A stretch of 64,000 bases of DNA from Ruminococcus flavefaciens (lineage in GTDB: Bacteria; Bacillota; Clostridia; Oscillospirales; Ruminococcaceae), in NCBI GenBank assembly GCA_023667045.1, contig JAMPAU010000003.1, positions 124,001 to 188,000 on the forward strand. The letters run 5' to 3'. The notes beneath the pieces were generated by a model. It did not search any database and was not told the origin of the DNA. It was given only the letters and a program-made list of their open reading frames with translations. A program made the position numbers and the translations under genes. This document shows, in pieces, positions 45,570 to 54,416 of the stretch; position 1 is the stretch's first letter; every line of letters begins with the position of its first letter.

Positions 45570-45598
45570 ATCATATAACAAAAATTTCATAAAGTCAA
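45570..45598 (-). promoter_or_regulatory. Promoter of the atp operon
   Basis: TTGACT, 17 bases, TATGAT on the minus strand, about 135 bases upstream of atpB. Confidence 0.65.
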
Positions 45599-45652
45599 GA
45601 GTTAATAAGAAAATTTCACATTTCAAACAAAAATTTTGATTTTGATAAAAAA

Positions 45653-46069
45653 TTATCCGGAATTTTTGTCTGCTGTGCTGTTTTCAGCGGTAGAAACTGC
45701 CGTATTGAGACGGTCAATGGCACTTGTATTGAGTTTTGATGCAAGCCTTACACGGTCAAGCTCTGCCTTAAGAGATTTCATTTCAGATGTAAGTGCTTTC
45801 ATTGCGTTGGCGTGTTCAGTATTTATTTTGTTGATTGATTCAAGCTGTTTGTCTGCTAAATGCCGTAAAGTTTCAGTTAATTGTAAATTCTGGTCTTCAA
45901 GAAAACAAACTCTTTTAATCAGGTCGTTTACATTGCCTGCAAGCATTACATTTGCATTGTTTTGTTTTTCGCCGAAATCCGCAAGCCTTGCACCTGCCTG
46001 AAAAGTTGATATTTTTTCATCGCCGTCAAAAGTTTTCATCTTTGCATTAGTAAGTTTCATATCTGACAT
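45653..46069 (-). CDS. Coiled-coil hypothetical protein at the end of the exopolysaccharide cluster
   Basis: 138 residues with long heptad-like stretches (MKALTSEMKSLKAELDRV) and no membrane helix. Begins MSDMKLTNAKMKTFDGDEK after an AAAGGAT site. Not recognised. It is 30 bases behind rmd on the same strand, so probably the last gene of that operon, though a structural role in polysaccharide assembly is only a guess. Confidence 0.6.
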   Translation of the reverse strand: MSDMKLTNAKMKTFDGDEKISTFQAGARLADFGEKQNNANVMLAGNVNDLIKRVCFLEDQNLQLTETLRHLADKQLESINKINTEHANAMKALTSEMKSLKAELDRVRLASKLNTSAIDRLNTAVSTAENSTADKNSG

Positions 46070-46099
46070 TTTAATATTTTATCCTTTCTTATTTATTTT

Positions 46100-47074
46100 T
46101 CAGAGAGTTTTGAAATTGTCTGAAATTGTCTTGTCAATGGAGATTTCCTCATCTATTATTTTACGCCAGTAGTCAAGTGTATCTGAAATAGTCTTTTCAA
46201 CGGATATTTCAGCCAACCAGCCTGTATCATTAAAAATCTCCGATACGTCCGGTTCGATAATGGGAATGTCTGAGGCTCTTAGGCGGTTCGGGTCAAGGCG
46301 GTGAGCTATATCTGTTTTCGAGAGACCCATAGCCGTATCAAGTATATATTCTATGCTGACAGCTTTTCCACGACCGACATTATACATCTTTCCGGAAATG
46401 CCCTTTTCCCCTAAAAGCCTGTACGCCCTTGCAATGTCCCTTACGTCCGTGAAGTCTCTCTGTGCGGAAAGATTTCCTGTGCATATTTCCGGCGGACGCA
46501 AGCCCCTTTCGATTTCGGCAATCTGTCTGCAAAAGTCCGAGATAACGAAAGTTGCCGACTGACCTGCTCCGGAGTGGTTAAAGGCACGTACTATAATAAT
46601 GTCCTTGTTGTATGCACGGTGGTATATTCTGCCAATCATTCCGGCACAGACTTTTGAGACGGCATATATATTAGCCGGATTGAGAGGTTCGTTTTCCTTT
46701 ATCGGACAGGCATTTTCACGGATAAAGCCGTATTCCTCGCCCGAACCAATCAGAACAAGTCTCACGCTGTCGGGTAGTGCTTCCATGACGTTTATAGAAC
46801 CTATTATATTTATTTCAGCAGTAAGCTGAGGTTTTTTCCACGATACAGCAACGGAACTCTGTGCCGCAAGGTGATATATTATATCCGGCTTTACTTCGCC
46901 GATAAGATTCTTAACGCCGGACGTGTCAAGAACGTCAAGCACGTGCTTGAAACAACTAATATTAATTGTTTCGTTTGGCAGATGTGTGGCATGGACTTTC
47001 CAGCCGGAGTTATTAAGTTCATGTATGAGATACCCTCCGGCAAAACCGCCAGCACCTATAATCAAAGCTTTCAT
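46100..47074 (-). CDS. rmd: GDP-4-dehydro-6-deoxy-D-mannose reductase-like SDR (GDP-D-rhamnose synthesis)
   Basis: 324 residues, extended SDR fold: NAD(P)-binding GAGGFAGGYL, IGSGEEYG with the catalytic Ser region, and YAVSK with Tyr and Lys. The sequence fits Rmd-type reductases, which turn the product of Gmd into GDP-D-rhamnose; gmd is in the same operon. A GDP-fucose synthase is less likely because GER proteins differ in this region. The start overlaps the stop of the glycosyltransferase upstream (ATGA). Confidence 0.82.
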   Translation of the reverse strand: MKALIIGAGGFAGGYLIHELNNSGWKVHATHLPNETINISCFKHVLDVLDTSGVKNLIGEVKPDIIYHLAAQSSVAVSWKKPQLTAEINIIGSINVMEALPDSVRLVLIGSGEEYGFIRENACPIKENEPLNPANIYAVSKVCAGMIGRIYHRAYNKDIIIVRAFNHSGAGQSATFVISDFCRQIAEIERGLRPPEICTGNLSAQRDFTDVRDIARAYRLLGEKGISGKMYNVGRGKAVSIEYILDTAMGLSKTDIAHRLDPNRLRASDIPIIEPDVSEIFNDTGWLAEISVEKTISDTLDYWRKIIDEEISIDKTISDNFKTL

Positions 47075-48210
47075 ATATTCACCTCACCAGTAATTATTTC
47101 ATATAAGTCTTGAATTATATTTTTTTCATTGAAACATTCAAGTACACGTTGCCGTGCGTTTTCGCCGAGACTTTCACGGAGATTCTTATTTTTCACCAGA
47201 ATATCTATAGCCTTTGCAAGCTGATTTGAGTTATACGGCTGTACCGTGAATCCGGTTTTTCCGTGAATACTGACATACGGCACTCCCGACGGCAGACTTG
47301 TATTTATAACTGGTTTGCCGTAAATCATAGCCTCCAACTGCACTATCCCAAAAGCCTCGCTTCTTTCCACTGACGGCAAAACAAATATATCACAGTCCGC
47401 ATAAGCCTGTTTTAACTGTTCTTCCGGCAGAAATCCTAAAAAATGCACACGGTCATTCAAGCCGTATTTCCGGACTTTTTCTTTCAGTTCGTTTTCAAGA
47501 ATGCCTGTTCCGGCAATGAATAACTCACAGTTGCTTTTTACTTTCCGGAATGCATTTACAAGAACGTCCACGCCCTTGTAATAAACAAGCCGTCCGGTAA
47601 AGAAAATCTTAACACTGTCGGGATTTGTCGCCTTTTCAGCAAGAAACGGTATTTTCTGTATATTAATGTAGTTTTCCGGAGTTATTCCGTACGGAAGTAT
47701 ACGGCATTTACGGCGGTATTCCGGCAGAAATTCAGAGCCGTTTATATGTCCCTCAGTTGCCACAAGAATGCAGTCGGCACGGTTGAGGAGATACTTCATT
47801 AAGGGCTTGTAAAGCATGAGAAGCTTTTTCTGCTTTACCACGTCGCTGTGCCACGAAACTATTACTTTGCCATTATATCCCGACAAAAGCAATGCCAAAT
47901 CAGCAAGCGGAAACGGCACGTGTATATGAACTATATCGGCATTATGCGACATTTTCCGGAAAAGTCTGATAAAAGACAAAGACAACGGACATGAAAAATA
48001 TGTCCCGAAACTTCCGGCACGTGTGAGATTAACGCCGTTCACGTTTTCGGAGCAGGTTTTTCCCCGACCGTCACGGCATACAAGCGTGTGTATTCCGATA
48101 TTTTTATATTGTCCGAGTTCTTCGGAATACTGCTTTATAAGCGTTTCTATACCGCCAGTGTGCGGATAGTAAGCCTTGTTTACTTCGAGGATTTTAATTT
48201 TTCTATTCAT
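47071..48210 (-). CDS. Glycosyltransferase family 4 protein
   Basis: 379 residues, GT-B fold. N-terminal YYPHTGGIETLIKQYSEEL and C-terminal donor-site PSVERSEAFGIVQLEAMIYGKPV with the E-x7-E motif. Retaining transferase using a nucleotide sugar, probably GDP-mannose or GDP-D-rhamnose given the neighbours. It overlaps the previous glycosyltransferase by eight bases and rmd by four, so translation is tightly coupled. Acceptor: polyprenyl-linked glycan, inferred. Confidence 0.9.
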   Translation of the reverse strand: MNRKIKILEVNKAYYPHTGGIETLIKQYSEELGQYKNIGIHTLVCRDGRGKTCSENVNGVNLTRAGSFGTYFSCPLSLSFIRLFRKMSHNADIVHIHVPFPLADLALLLSGYNGKVIVSWHSDVVKQKKLLMLYKPLMKYLLNRADCILVATEGHINGSEFLPEYRRKCRILPYGITPENYINIQKIPFLAEKATNPDSVKIFFTGRLVYYKGVDVLVNAFRKVKSNCELFIAGTGILENELKEKVRKYGLNDRVHFLGFLPEEQLKQAYADCDIFVLPSVERSEAFGIVQLEAMIYGKPVINTSLPSGVPYVSIHGKTGFTVQPYNSNQLAKAIDILVKNKNLRESLGENARQRVLECFNEKNIIQDLYEIITGEVNI

Positions 48211-49351
48211 CTAAAAGCTCCCTGTAGATTTCGTGGAGTTTTTCAGCGGATTTTTCCCACGTGAAAAGCTCTGAGCGTTCAAGACCTTTACGGCTTAAAT
48301 TTTCCCGTAAAGCAGGATTTTTATATAGCCTGTAAAGACCTTTTGCTATGCTTTTCACTGAGTATGCGTCGCATATAACGGCACAGTCGGCGGTTACTTC
48401 CGGCAGAGAGGCTTCGCCCGACGTGAGAACAGGCACACCGCAAGCCATAGCTTCGAGTGGGGGCATTCCGAAACCCTCATACAGCGACGGAAACACAAAA
48501 GCTATAGCTCCGCACATAAGAGGGGTCATGTCTTCTGACGGCACGTACTTTGTGAAGATAACCTGTTTTTCTATGTCGAGTTTTTTGACGAGTTTATAAA
48601 TATCGTCGCATAGCCAGCCTTTAGCACCGGCAAGAACGAGTTTAGGGGGATTCTGTACATGACGTGCGAAAATTTTATACGAACGTATCAGCCGGACTAA
48701 ATTCTTGCGTGGTTCTATTGTGCCTACGTAAAGAAAATAATCGCCGTCTATTTCAAGGGATTTTTTGACCTTTTCGATAGTTTCCGGACTTCTGCATGGT
48801 CTGAAACGCTCTCTGTCCACACCGCACGGTACAACACGGATTTTTGACGAATATTCCGGAAAATATTTAATTATCTCCGTCTTTGAAAATTCCGAATCTG
48901 TAACTATTATATCGGCACGTTTCATTGATTTTTTCAGACCTGTTTCAAGCATGAATCTTGTCCGACCCCTTACGGTCTCCGGAAAAGCCTTATACACCAT
49001 ATCGTGAACCGTCACTACTTTTTTTCCATGTACAAAAGGCGGTACTATATAGTTGAAAAAATGCGTAATATCGGACTTCTTTCCGAAAAAGAACGAGTAC
49101 GGCACAGGCAGAAATGTAGAAATCCCTCTGTACAGATAACCTGAAAATCCGGAGTAATTCAGTTTTATGGATTTTCCGGCGAAACTACCGGCTTTTTCTA
49201 TGCGTGAACTCTTTCCGCTTGTAAAGAAAGAGTATTCATAGTTATCTTCCGGAAAAAGTTTCGCTAAAGCTTGAGTTTGTCCGACCTCGCACCAGCCTAT
49301 ACCGGTTATCTTGTCGGAGATTATCGGCACGGCATCAAAAGTTATATTCAA
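48203..49351 (-). CDS. Glycosyltransferase family 4 protein
   Basis: About 382 residues, TTG start at 49351 with GGAGG ten bases upstream; a longer frame to 49396 lies inside the gene before it. GT-B fold with YVGTIEPRKNLVRLI, FPSLYEGFGMPPLEAMACG (E-x7-E) and the acceptor-side KKVVTVHDMVYKAFPE. Similar to mannosyl/rhamnosyl transferases of O-antigen and exopolysaccharide clusters. Its start codon overlaps the stop of the small membrane gene upstream (TTGA). Confidence 0.88.
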   Translation of the reverse strand: MNITFDAVPIISDKITGIGWCEVGQTQALAKLFPEDNYEYSFFTSGKSSRIEKAGSFAGKSIKLNYSGFSGYLYRGISTFLPVPYSFFFGKKSDITHFFNYIVPPFVHGKKVVTVHDMVYKAFPETVRGRTRFMLETGLKKSMKRADIIVTDSEFSKTEIIKYFPEYSSKIRVVPCGVDRERFRPCRSPETIEKVKKSLEIDGDYFLYVGTIEPRKNLVRLIRSYKIFARHVQNPPKLVLAGAKGWLCDDIYKLVKKLDIEKQVIFTKYVPSEDMTPLMCGAIAFVFPSLYEGFGMPPLEAMACGVPVLTSGEASLPEVTADCAVICDAYSVKSIAKGLYRLYKNPALRENLSRKGLERSELFTWEKSAEKLHEIYRELLDE

Positions 49352-49641
49352 AGTAAAATCGCCTCCATGAGTGTAAGCAACAGAAAAACAATCCATGCAC
49401 CTAATGTCAGAACAAGTAATATTTTCTGCCGTATATCTTCAAATTTCCTGTCAGATAAATCTTTTATCAGTGACTTTATACATTTTATAAAGATAATTGC
49501 CAGTACAAACAAAAAAGTCACTAAAAACGGTATTCTGCTTCCGTCAAATACTAAGTAATAAAAGAGGGTTGCAATGACAATGAATATAACAAGAAGTGGT
49601 TTCCATGTATCTTTCAGAAATTTTGTTTTATTCATTTTCAA
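49348..49641 (-). CDS. Small membrane protein, paralogue 3 of a tandem family
   Basis: 97 residues, two N-terminal and one C-terminal hydrophobic helix. Shares with its two upstream neighbours the N-terminal pattern FLKDTWKPLLVIFIV then ATLxxxLxFDGSxIPF. Start overlaps the stop of paralogue 2 (ATGA). It is the shortest copy. Unknown family; membrane position beside glycosyltransferases suggests a part in polysaccharide export or length control, which is not shown. Confidence 0.75.
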   Translation of the reverse strand: MKMNKTKFLKDTWKPLLVIFIVIATLFYYLVFDGSRIPFLVTFLFVLAIIFIKCIKSLIKDLSDRKFEDIRQKILLVLTLGAWIVFLLLTLMEAILL

Positions 49642-49994
49642 ATAAAATCACCCACTCCCGTGAGACTGATTATCAGGTAAACAAGCCACGCTCCCGACAA
49701 TAAGGTAAAAAATATATTTGCGTGTGTTGTTTCAGCGCATTGTTTGTATATTTCTTGACTTCTTTCGTCGCCTGTGAAAAATCCGGTTTTTTTCAGATAA
49801 CTGAATTTTTTTGCAAATAGTATAGTTGGTATAAGATTTTTCAGAAAAAGAATCACAAATGCAGACATAAAAGCCACTAAAAACGGTATTTCACTGCCGT
49901 CAAATATTAAGCCATACAGGAGAGTTGCAACGACAATGAATATAACAAGAAGTGGTTTCCATGTATCTTTGAAAAATTTTTTCAGTTTATTCAT
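49638..49994 (-). CDS. Small membrane protein, paralogue 2 of a tandem family
   Basis: 118 residues. N-terminus FFKDTWKPLLVIFIVVATLL and IFDGSEIPF as in the other copies; a cytoplasmic loop with KKTGFFTGDERSQEIYK and a last helix (FFTLLSGAWLVYLIISL). It is adjacent to paralogue 1 (stop and start abut). Unknown function. Confidence 0.75.
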   Translation of the reverse strand: MNKLKKFFKDTWKPLLVIFIVVATLLYGLIFDGSEIPFLVAFMSAFVILFLKNLIPTILFAKKFSYLKKTGFFTGDERSQEIYKQCAETTHANIFFTLLSGAWLVYLIISLTGVGDFI

Positions 49995-50336
49995 TTAACC
50001 GCCTCCCATTATGATATATACAAATGAAACAAAAAAATACGTCGTTATCAGAAATACGCCCATGCGAATTTCAAGTTCTATACGCCAGAATGTATTTTCT
50101 TTTTTGTCTTTGCCTGTAATTGTACCCTCTTTTTTTAGGATATAAAACATTTTTACTGTATCTGTCAGTGATTTCAATGAATTTAAGAAAAGAATAAACA
50201 GGCATGAAATAACTGATACTGCAAAAGGTATTATACTTCCGTCAAAAATCAGTACATGAAGAAGTGTCGCCGTGACTATAAATATAACAAGAAGCGTTTT
50301 CCATGTATCTTTCAGAAATTTTATTAATTTTTTCAT
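49995..50336 (-). CDS. Small membrane protein, paralogue 1 of a tandem family
   Basis: 113 residues. Carries FLKDTWKTLLVIFIVTATLL and IFDGSIIPF, a charged loop (LKKEGTITGKDKKENTF) and a C-terminal helix. Overlaps the stop of gmd (ATGA), so it is translated with the operon. The DNA of the first about 40 codons is also clearly similar between copies, indicating gene duplication. Confidence 0.75.
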   Translation of the reverse strand: MKKLIKFLKDTWKTLLVIFIVTATLLHVLIFDGSIIPFAVSVISCLFILFLNSLKSLTDTVKMFYILKKEGTITGKDKKENTFWRIELEIRMGVFLITTYFFVSFVYIIMGGG

Positions 50337-51349
50337 TTATTGGACTTTATTAAATCCATATCGTTCTTTACCATACGCTCGACGAGTTCGGGGAAAGATA
50401 TTTCACGTTTCCAGCCGAGAACACTTTCAGCCTTAGCAGGATTTCCGAGAAGTACATCAACCTCAGCCGGACGGAAAAATTTCTTATTTACCTTGACAAC
50501 AGTTTTTCCGGTTGCCTTGTCAATGCCGGTTTCGTAAATGCCTGTGCCGTGCCACTCTATATCAATTCCGGCATAATGGAATGCCAGTTCAGCAAACTCA
50601 CGTACTGTGCGAGTTTCGTTTGTGGCAATAACGAAATCGTCGGGCTTTTCCTGTTGGAGCATAAGCCACATAGCCTTTACATAGTCTTTGGAGTGTCCCC
50701 AGTCACGCTTTGAATCGAGGTTGCCGAGTTCAACGCAGTCTTTAAGTCCGAGACTTATCTCAACGGCGGACTTTGTTATTTTTCTTGTGACAAACTCTAT
50801 GCCACGTCTTTCGCTCTCATGATTGAAAAGTATTCCGGAGCAGGCATAAAGTCCGTAGCTTTCACGGTAGTTTTTAGTAATCCAGTGACCGTAAAGTTTA
50901 GCCACACCGTACGGACTTCTTGGATAAAAAGGCGTTTTTTCAGTCTGTGGCATTTCCTGTACCAGTCCGAACATCTCAGAGGTAGATGCCTGATAGAATC
51001 TTGCTTCCGGCTTTACAATGCGGATAGCTTCAAGCATATTCGTAACACCGAGTGCGTCTATTTCGGCGGTACTAAGCGGAGTGTCCCAGCTTGTCGCAAC
51101 AAACGACTGTGCAGCAAGGTTGTAGACTTCATCAGCCTGTGAAATCTTCATAGCAGAAATCAGTGAAACAGGGTCTGTCATGTCTGCATAGATGAGGTTT
51201 ACCTTGTCTTTGAGATGACCTATGTTTCCGTAATCAACGGTTGCTTTACGTCTCCATATGCCATAGACGTTGTAACCCTTTTCGAGTAAGAGTTCAGCGA
51301 GATATGAACCGTCCTGACCTGTTATACCTGTAATGAGTGCGTTTTTCAT
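50333..51349 (-). CDS. gmd: GDP-mannose 4,6-dehydratase
   Basis: 338 residues, SDR fold with NAD(P)-binding ITGITGQDGSYLAELLL, YNLAAQSFV, STSEMFG (catalytic Thr/Glu region), YGVAKLYG with Tyr and Lys, and the Gmd-specific NHESERRG and GNLDSKRDWGHSKDYV. Makes GDP-4-keto-6-deoxymannose, the substrate of the Rmd-type reductase in this cluster. AAAAGGAGA before the start. Confidence 0.96.
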   Translation of the reverse strand: MKNALITGITGQDGSYLAELLLEKGYNVYGIWRRKATVDYGNIGHLKDKVNLIYADMTDPVSLISAMKISQADEVYNLAAQSFVATSWDTPLSTAEIDALGVTNMLEAIRIVKPEARFYQASTSEMFGLVQEMPQTEKTPFYPRSPYGVAKLYGHWITKNYRESYGLYACSGILFNHESERRGIEFVTRKITKSAVEISLGLKDCVELGNLDSKRDWGHSKDYVKAMWLMLQQEKPDDFVIATNETRTVREFAELAFHYAGIDIEWHGTGIYETGIDKATGKTVVKVNKKFFRPAEVDVLLGNPAKAESVLGWKREISFPELVERMVKNDMDLIKSNK

Positions 51350-51370
51350 GATAAAAATCTCCTTTTCTTT

Positions 51371-52435
51371 TTATATAAGTTCTGTGCGGTTGTTTTCTTT
51401 GAGGTGTGCGATTATTTTCTTAACGTCCTGTGTGCTGTTTTTTGAACATACAAGTACAGCGTCGTCGGTATCTACTATTATTATATCCTCAACGCCGACA
51501 GCAGTAACAAGACGTTTTCCGCCACATATTGTAGTACGTTTGCAGTTTTCAGCGATAACGTCGCCCTCAATGTAATTCTGATTGTCGTCAGTTTCGTTGA
51601 TTCTCTCGACGGCAAGCCAGTTGCCCACGTCGTCCCACCCGAAACTGCCTGGAATAGTATATATATTGTCTGATTTTTCCATTATGCCGAAATCAATTGA
51701 TTCAGACGGAAATTTATTATATTCAGTATCAAGTACATTTTCAAAGTCCGGCGTGCCATAGGCGTTTCCGATTTTTTCAGCACCGGCGAGGACTTCCGGC
51801 ATAAATTCACTGAAACGTTTTTCAATAGCGTCTGTCTGCCAAACAAACATACCGCTATTCCATAGGTACTTGCCGGACGACAGGTATTTTTTAGCGGTTT
51901 TTAGGTCGGGTTTTTCGACAAACCTTTCAACTTTATAGGCGTTTCCTGATTCTTCGCCGAAATTTATATATCCGTAGCCTGTTTCGGCATACGTGGGAGT
52001 TATACCTATTGTAACGAGGTTATCGCCCTCAGTAGCCTTTACAATGGCATTGCAGAGGGTGCGTGTGTATATGTTTTCATATTTTATAAGGTGGTCTGAC
52101 GGCAGAACAAGCATTACTGCATTGCCGTATTTCTTTTTTATTACTTCCGTCGCAAAAGCTATGCACGGTGCTGTATTACGTCCGCACGGCTCGGCGAGTA
52201 TGTTTTCTTCCGGAATATCTGGGAGCTGTTCCCTTACAAGTCTTTTATAGTCTGCATTTGTGACTATAAAAATATCCTCCGCCTGTACTACCGGACTTAT
52301 ACGGCTGACGGTTTTCTGAATCATAGTCTCGCCGTCTTCCGTAAGAGACAGAAACTGTTTCGGGTGAGACTCTCTGCTTTTAGGCCAGAAACGCTCGCCC
52401 TTACCGCCTGCCATAATGACTGCTGTGATTTTCAT
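51371..52435 (-). CDS. manC: Mannose-1-phosphate guanylyltransferase
   Basis: 354 residues, nucleotidyltransferase with the signature VIMAGGKGERFWPKSR, then PKQFLSLT, ILAEPCGRNTAP and the catalytic-loop LPSDHLIKY. Produces GDP-mannose for Gmd. Single-domain form without the isomerase domain of bifunctional AlgA types. AAAGGAGA precedes the ATG. Confidence 0.95.
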   Translation of the reverse strand: MKITAVIMAGGKGERFWPKSRESHPKQFLSLTEDGETMIQKTVSRISPVVQAEDIFIVTNADYKRLVREQLPDIPEENILAEPCGRNTAPCIAFATEVIKKKYGNAVMLVLPSDHLIKYENIYTRTLCNAIVKATEGDNLVTIGITPTYAETGYGYINFGEESGNAYKVERFVEKPDLKTAKKYLSSGKYLWNSGMFVWQTDAIEKRFSEFMPEVLAGAEKIGNAYGTPDFENVLDTEYNKFPSESIDFGIMEKSDNIYTIPGSFGWDDVGNWLAVERINETDDNQNYIEGDVIAENCKRTTICGGKRLVTAVGVEDIIIVDTDDAVLVCSKNSTQDVKKIIAHLKENNRTELI

Positions 52436-52471
52436 AATGATTTCTCCTTTTTGATGTTCTTTATATTTTAT

Positions 52472-53854
52472 TTATATATCGTTTTCTTTGTCGGGAATAT
52501 TCTGCTCTTCCGGAATAATCTGCTGTGTATCGGCGTTGTTTTTCGGCGGAAAGAACATAGTCTTTATTGTCATCAATATTATCTGCAAATCCATGCGGAA
52601 AGAGTAGTTCTCAATGTACATTAGGTCCATTTTAAGCTTGTCATACGGCGACGTATCGTAAACTCCGATAACCTGTGCGTATCCTGTCAGACCTGCTTTT
52701 ACTTTCAGCCGGAACTCAAACTCCGGCATCTGCTTTTTGTATAGTTCAGTTAGTTCGGGACGTTCGGGTCGTGGACCTACTACCGACATATCGCCTTTGA
52801 GTATATTGAAAAGCTGTGGGAACTCATCTATCCGGAATTTACGCAGTATTTTCCCGACAGGAGTTATTCTGTTGTCGTTTTCTGTGGCAAGCCTTATGCC
52901 GTTTTTTTCAGCGTTTTCTATCATGCTCCGGAACTTATATACATAAAATTCCTTTCCGTCTATAGTAAGGCGTTTCTGCTTGTATAATACCGAACCGCCG
53001 TCACACAGCTTTACTGCCAGTGCGGAAAAAGCCATGACCGGAGAAAGAAGTACAATTCCGAATACTGAAAAAATCACATCAAAAAGGCGTTTTATGAACT
53101 GCTGTTCAAAGGTAAGACCGTAATTTCTGCAAAGTAAAAGAGGCGTGTCAAAAAGCCGTATATCGTCACCGCCTCTTATTATAATATCGGAGATTTTAGG
53201 TGCTATATACGCACGGACGGACTTTTCAAAGCAGAATTTGAGGTACTTGTTGCGCTGTTCTGCCGGAATGTCGCATATAATAACGCCCTCGTATTTTAGA
53301 ATAAGTTCACGTACTTTTTCGGGCGGTTCAGAAATGCTTATTGATTCGCAAATCATGTACTTGTCAATTCTCTGGCTCATTTTCAAGACAAGAGATACTG
53401 CTTGCTTGCTTCCGTAAAGTATTATGAGCTTTCGGGGAGGGTACAGCAGAAAATAAAGTTTACTGCTAAGTACAGTCCATATTGCAATAACACCGAAATC
53501 TGTGAAAGTAAGGTTAAGAATGGGTGTGAATGCCATAAAGTCACGCCCAATAAGGCTTATCATAAAGTATGATATGGCATTTACACATACCATTGATATA
53601 AGCTGTGAATAAAGCATATCTGTCTTTTTGAGGTAGCCGAGTTTGAAACCGCCGTATGCCTTGAAAAAAAGCACTGTAATCACGCAGTATATGCCTATTA
53701 GCGTCCAGTTGCCACGACGGTAGAAAGGAAGCACTATTGCTTCACTGTAATATTTATACCATACCAATGCAAACAGCCCAGTGAGAATGCCAAGCAGTAA
53801 AACCGCTGATATGAATGAAATGAATCTTTTGTATCGTTCTTTTTTATTTGCCAT
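52472..53854 (-). CDS. Undecaprenyl-phosphate sugar phosphotransferase (priming transferase)
   Basis: 460 residues. Four to five N-terminal membrane helices, a CoA-binding-like middle domain, and the C-terminal bacterial sugar transferase domain with KRLFDVIFSVFGIVLLSP, KFRSMIENAE, LPQLFNILKGDMSVVGPRPE and a final amphipathic part. It starts glycan synthesis by moving a sugar-1-phosphate to undecaprenyl phosphate. First gene of the operon. The AAGGAGA site lies 29 bases before the ATG with a TACCGG/CCGGTA hairpin between; an in-frame ATT at 53875 has correct spacing and may be the real start. Confidence 0.93.
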   Translation of the reverse strand: MANKKERYKRFISFISAVLLLGILTGLFALVWYKYYSEAIVLPFYRRGNWTLIGIYCVITVLFFKAYGGFKLGYLKKTDMLYSQLISMVCVNAISYFMISLIGRDFMAFTPILNLTFTDFGVIAIWTVLSSKLYFLLYPPRKLIILYGSKQAVSLVLKMSQRIDKYMICESISISEPPEKVRELILKYEGVIICDIPAEQRNKYLKFCFEKSVRAYIAPKISDIIIRGGDDIRLFDTPLLLCRNYGLTFEQQFIKRLFDVIFSVFGIVLLSPVMAFSALAVKLCDGGSVLYKQKRLTIDGKEFYVYKFRSMIENAEKNGIRLATENDNRITPVGKILRKFRIDEFPQLFNILKGDMSVVGPRPERPELTELYKKQMPEFEFRLKVKAGLTGYAQVIGVYDTSPYDKLKMDLMYIENYSFRMDLQIILMTIKTMFFPPKNNADTQQIIPEEQNIPDKENDI

Positions 53855-53861
53855 AATTATG

Positions 53862-53890
53862 TACCGGTCTGCAATAGCCGGTATCTCCTT
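53862..53890 (-). promoter_or_regulatory. Hairpin between ribosome site and start codon of the priming transferase
   Basis: SD AAGGAGA at 53884-53890, then stem TACCGG (53878-53883)/CCGGTA (53862-53867), then the ATG at 53854. Either the hairpin brings the SD close to the ATG, or translation begins at the rare ATT (53873-53875) nine bases from the SD. Confidence 0.5.
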
Positions 53891-53916
53891 TATTTTTTTA
53901 TGGTGATACTATAGTT

Positions 53917-53945
53917 ATTATATCAGATAGTAAACACACTGTCAA
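53917..53945 (-). promoter_or_regulatory. Consensus promoter of the exopolysaccharide operon
   Basis: TTGACA, 17 bases, TATAAT on the minus strand, a perfect match, divergent from another perfect promoter 32 bases away. Confidence 0.85.
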
Positions 53946-53977
53946 TAGAATCTGCCGGAGATACTCCTGTTTTATTA

Positions 53978-54006
53978 TTGACATTTCTGGACTTTTCAAT
54001 TATAAT
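53978..54006 (+). promoter_or_regulatory. Consensus promoter of the 105-residue ORF
   Basis: TTGACA, 17 bases, TATAAT, about 32 bases before the ATG at 54039. Confidence 0.85.
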
Positions 54007-54038
54007 TTATATAGATTTATTAAACGGAGGAGTAATTC

Positions 54039-54356
54039 ATGTGGGGAATATATCTTGATATTTCATTACCGGAACTTTTTCAGCACGAAGTTGAATTTAA
54101 AAAAGATTCAGAAAACGCCATCATTCTGAATCCTGTGCATTATATAAAAGTACCCATGAATAAAATTAAACTGACAGAAAACGCTCCGGATTTTGTTTAC
54201 GGCGAGACTGTATCACCTGTAAGCCGTGCGGATATTACCGGAAAAATAAATACAATTATATGGCACTTTAAAAGAAACGAATTTTATTATTATATTGAGG
54301 TGAACGGAAAGAAAAAATCCGTAAGATATTTCAGCAGTGACTTGAAACGTGTTTAA
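54039..54356 (+). CDS. Hypothetical protein
   Basis: 105 residues, begins MWGIYLDISLPELFQHEVEF after ACGGAGG. Mostly beta-strand in pattern with a Lys-rich end (EVNGKKKSVRYFSSDLKRV). Not recognised. It has its own consensus promoter and stands between the exopolysaccharide operon and the tRNA genes. No membrane segment. Confidence 0.65.
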   Translation: MWGIYLDISLPELFQHEVEFKKDSENAIILNPVHYIKVPMNKIKLTENAPDFVYGETVSPVSRADITGKINTIIWHFKRNEFYYYIEVNGKKKSVRYFSSDLKRV

Positions 54357-54378
54357 TATTTTAATTATATTAAAATCC

Positions 54379-54407
54379 TTGACAAATCATGATTTCTGTG
54401 ATATAAT
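54379..54407 (+). promoter_or_regulatory. Consensus promoter of the tRNA-Thr pair
   Basis: TTGACA, 17 bases, TATAAT, ten bases before the first tRNA-like sequence. Confidence 0.85.
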
Positions 54408-54416
54408 ATTATATAT

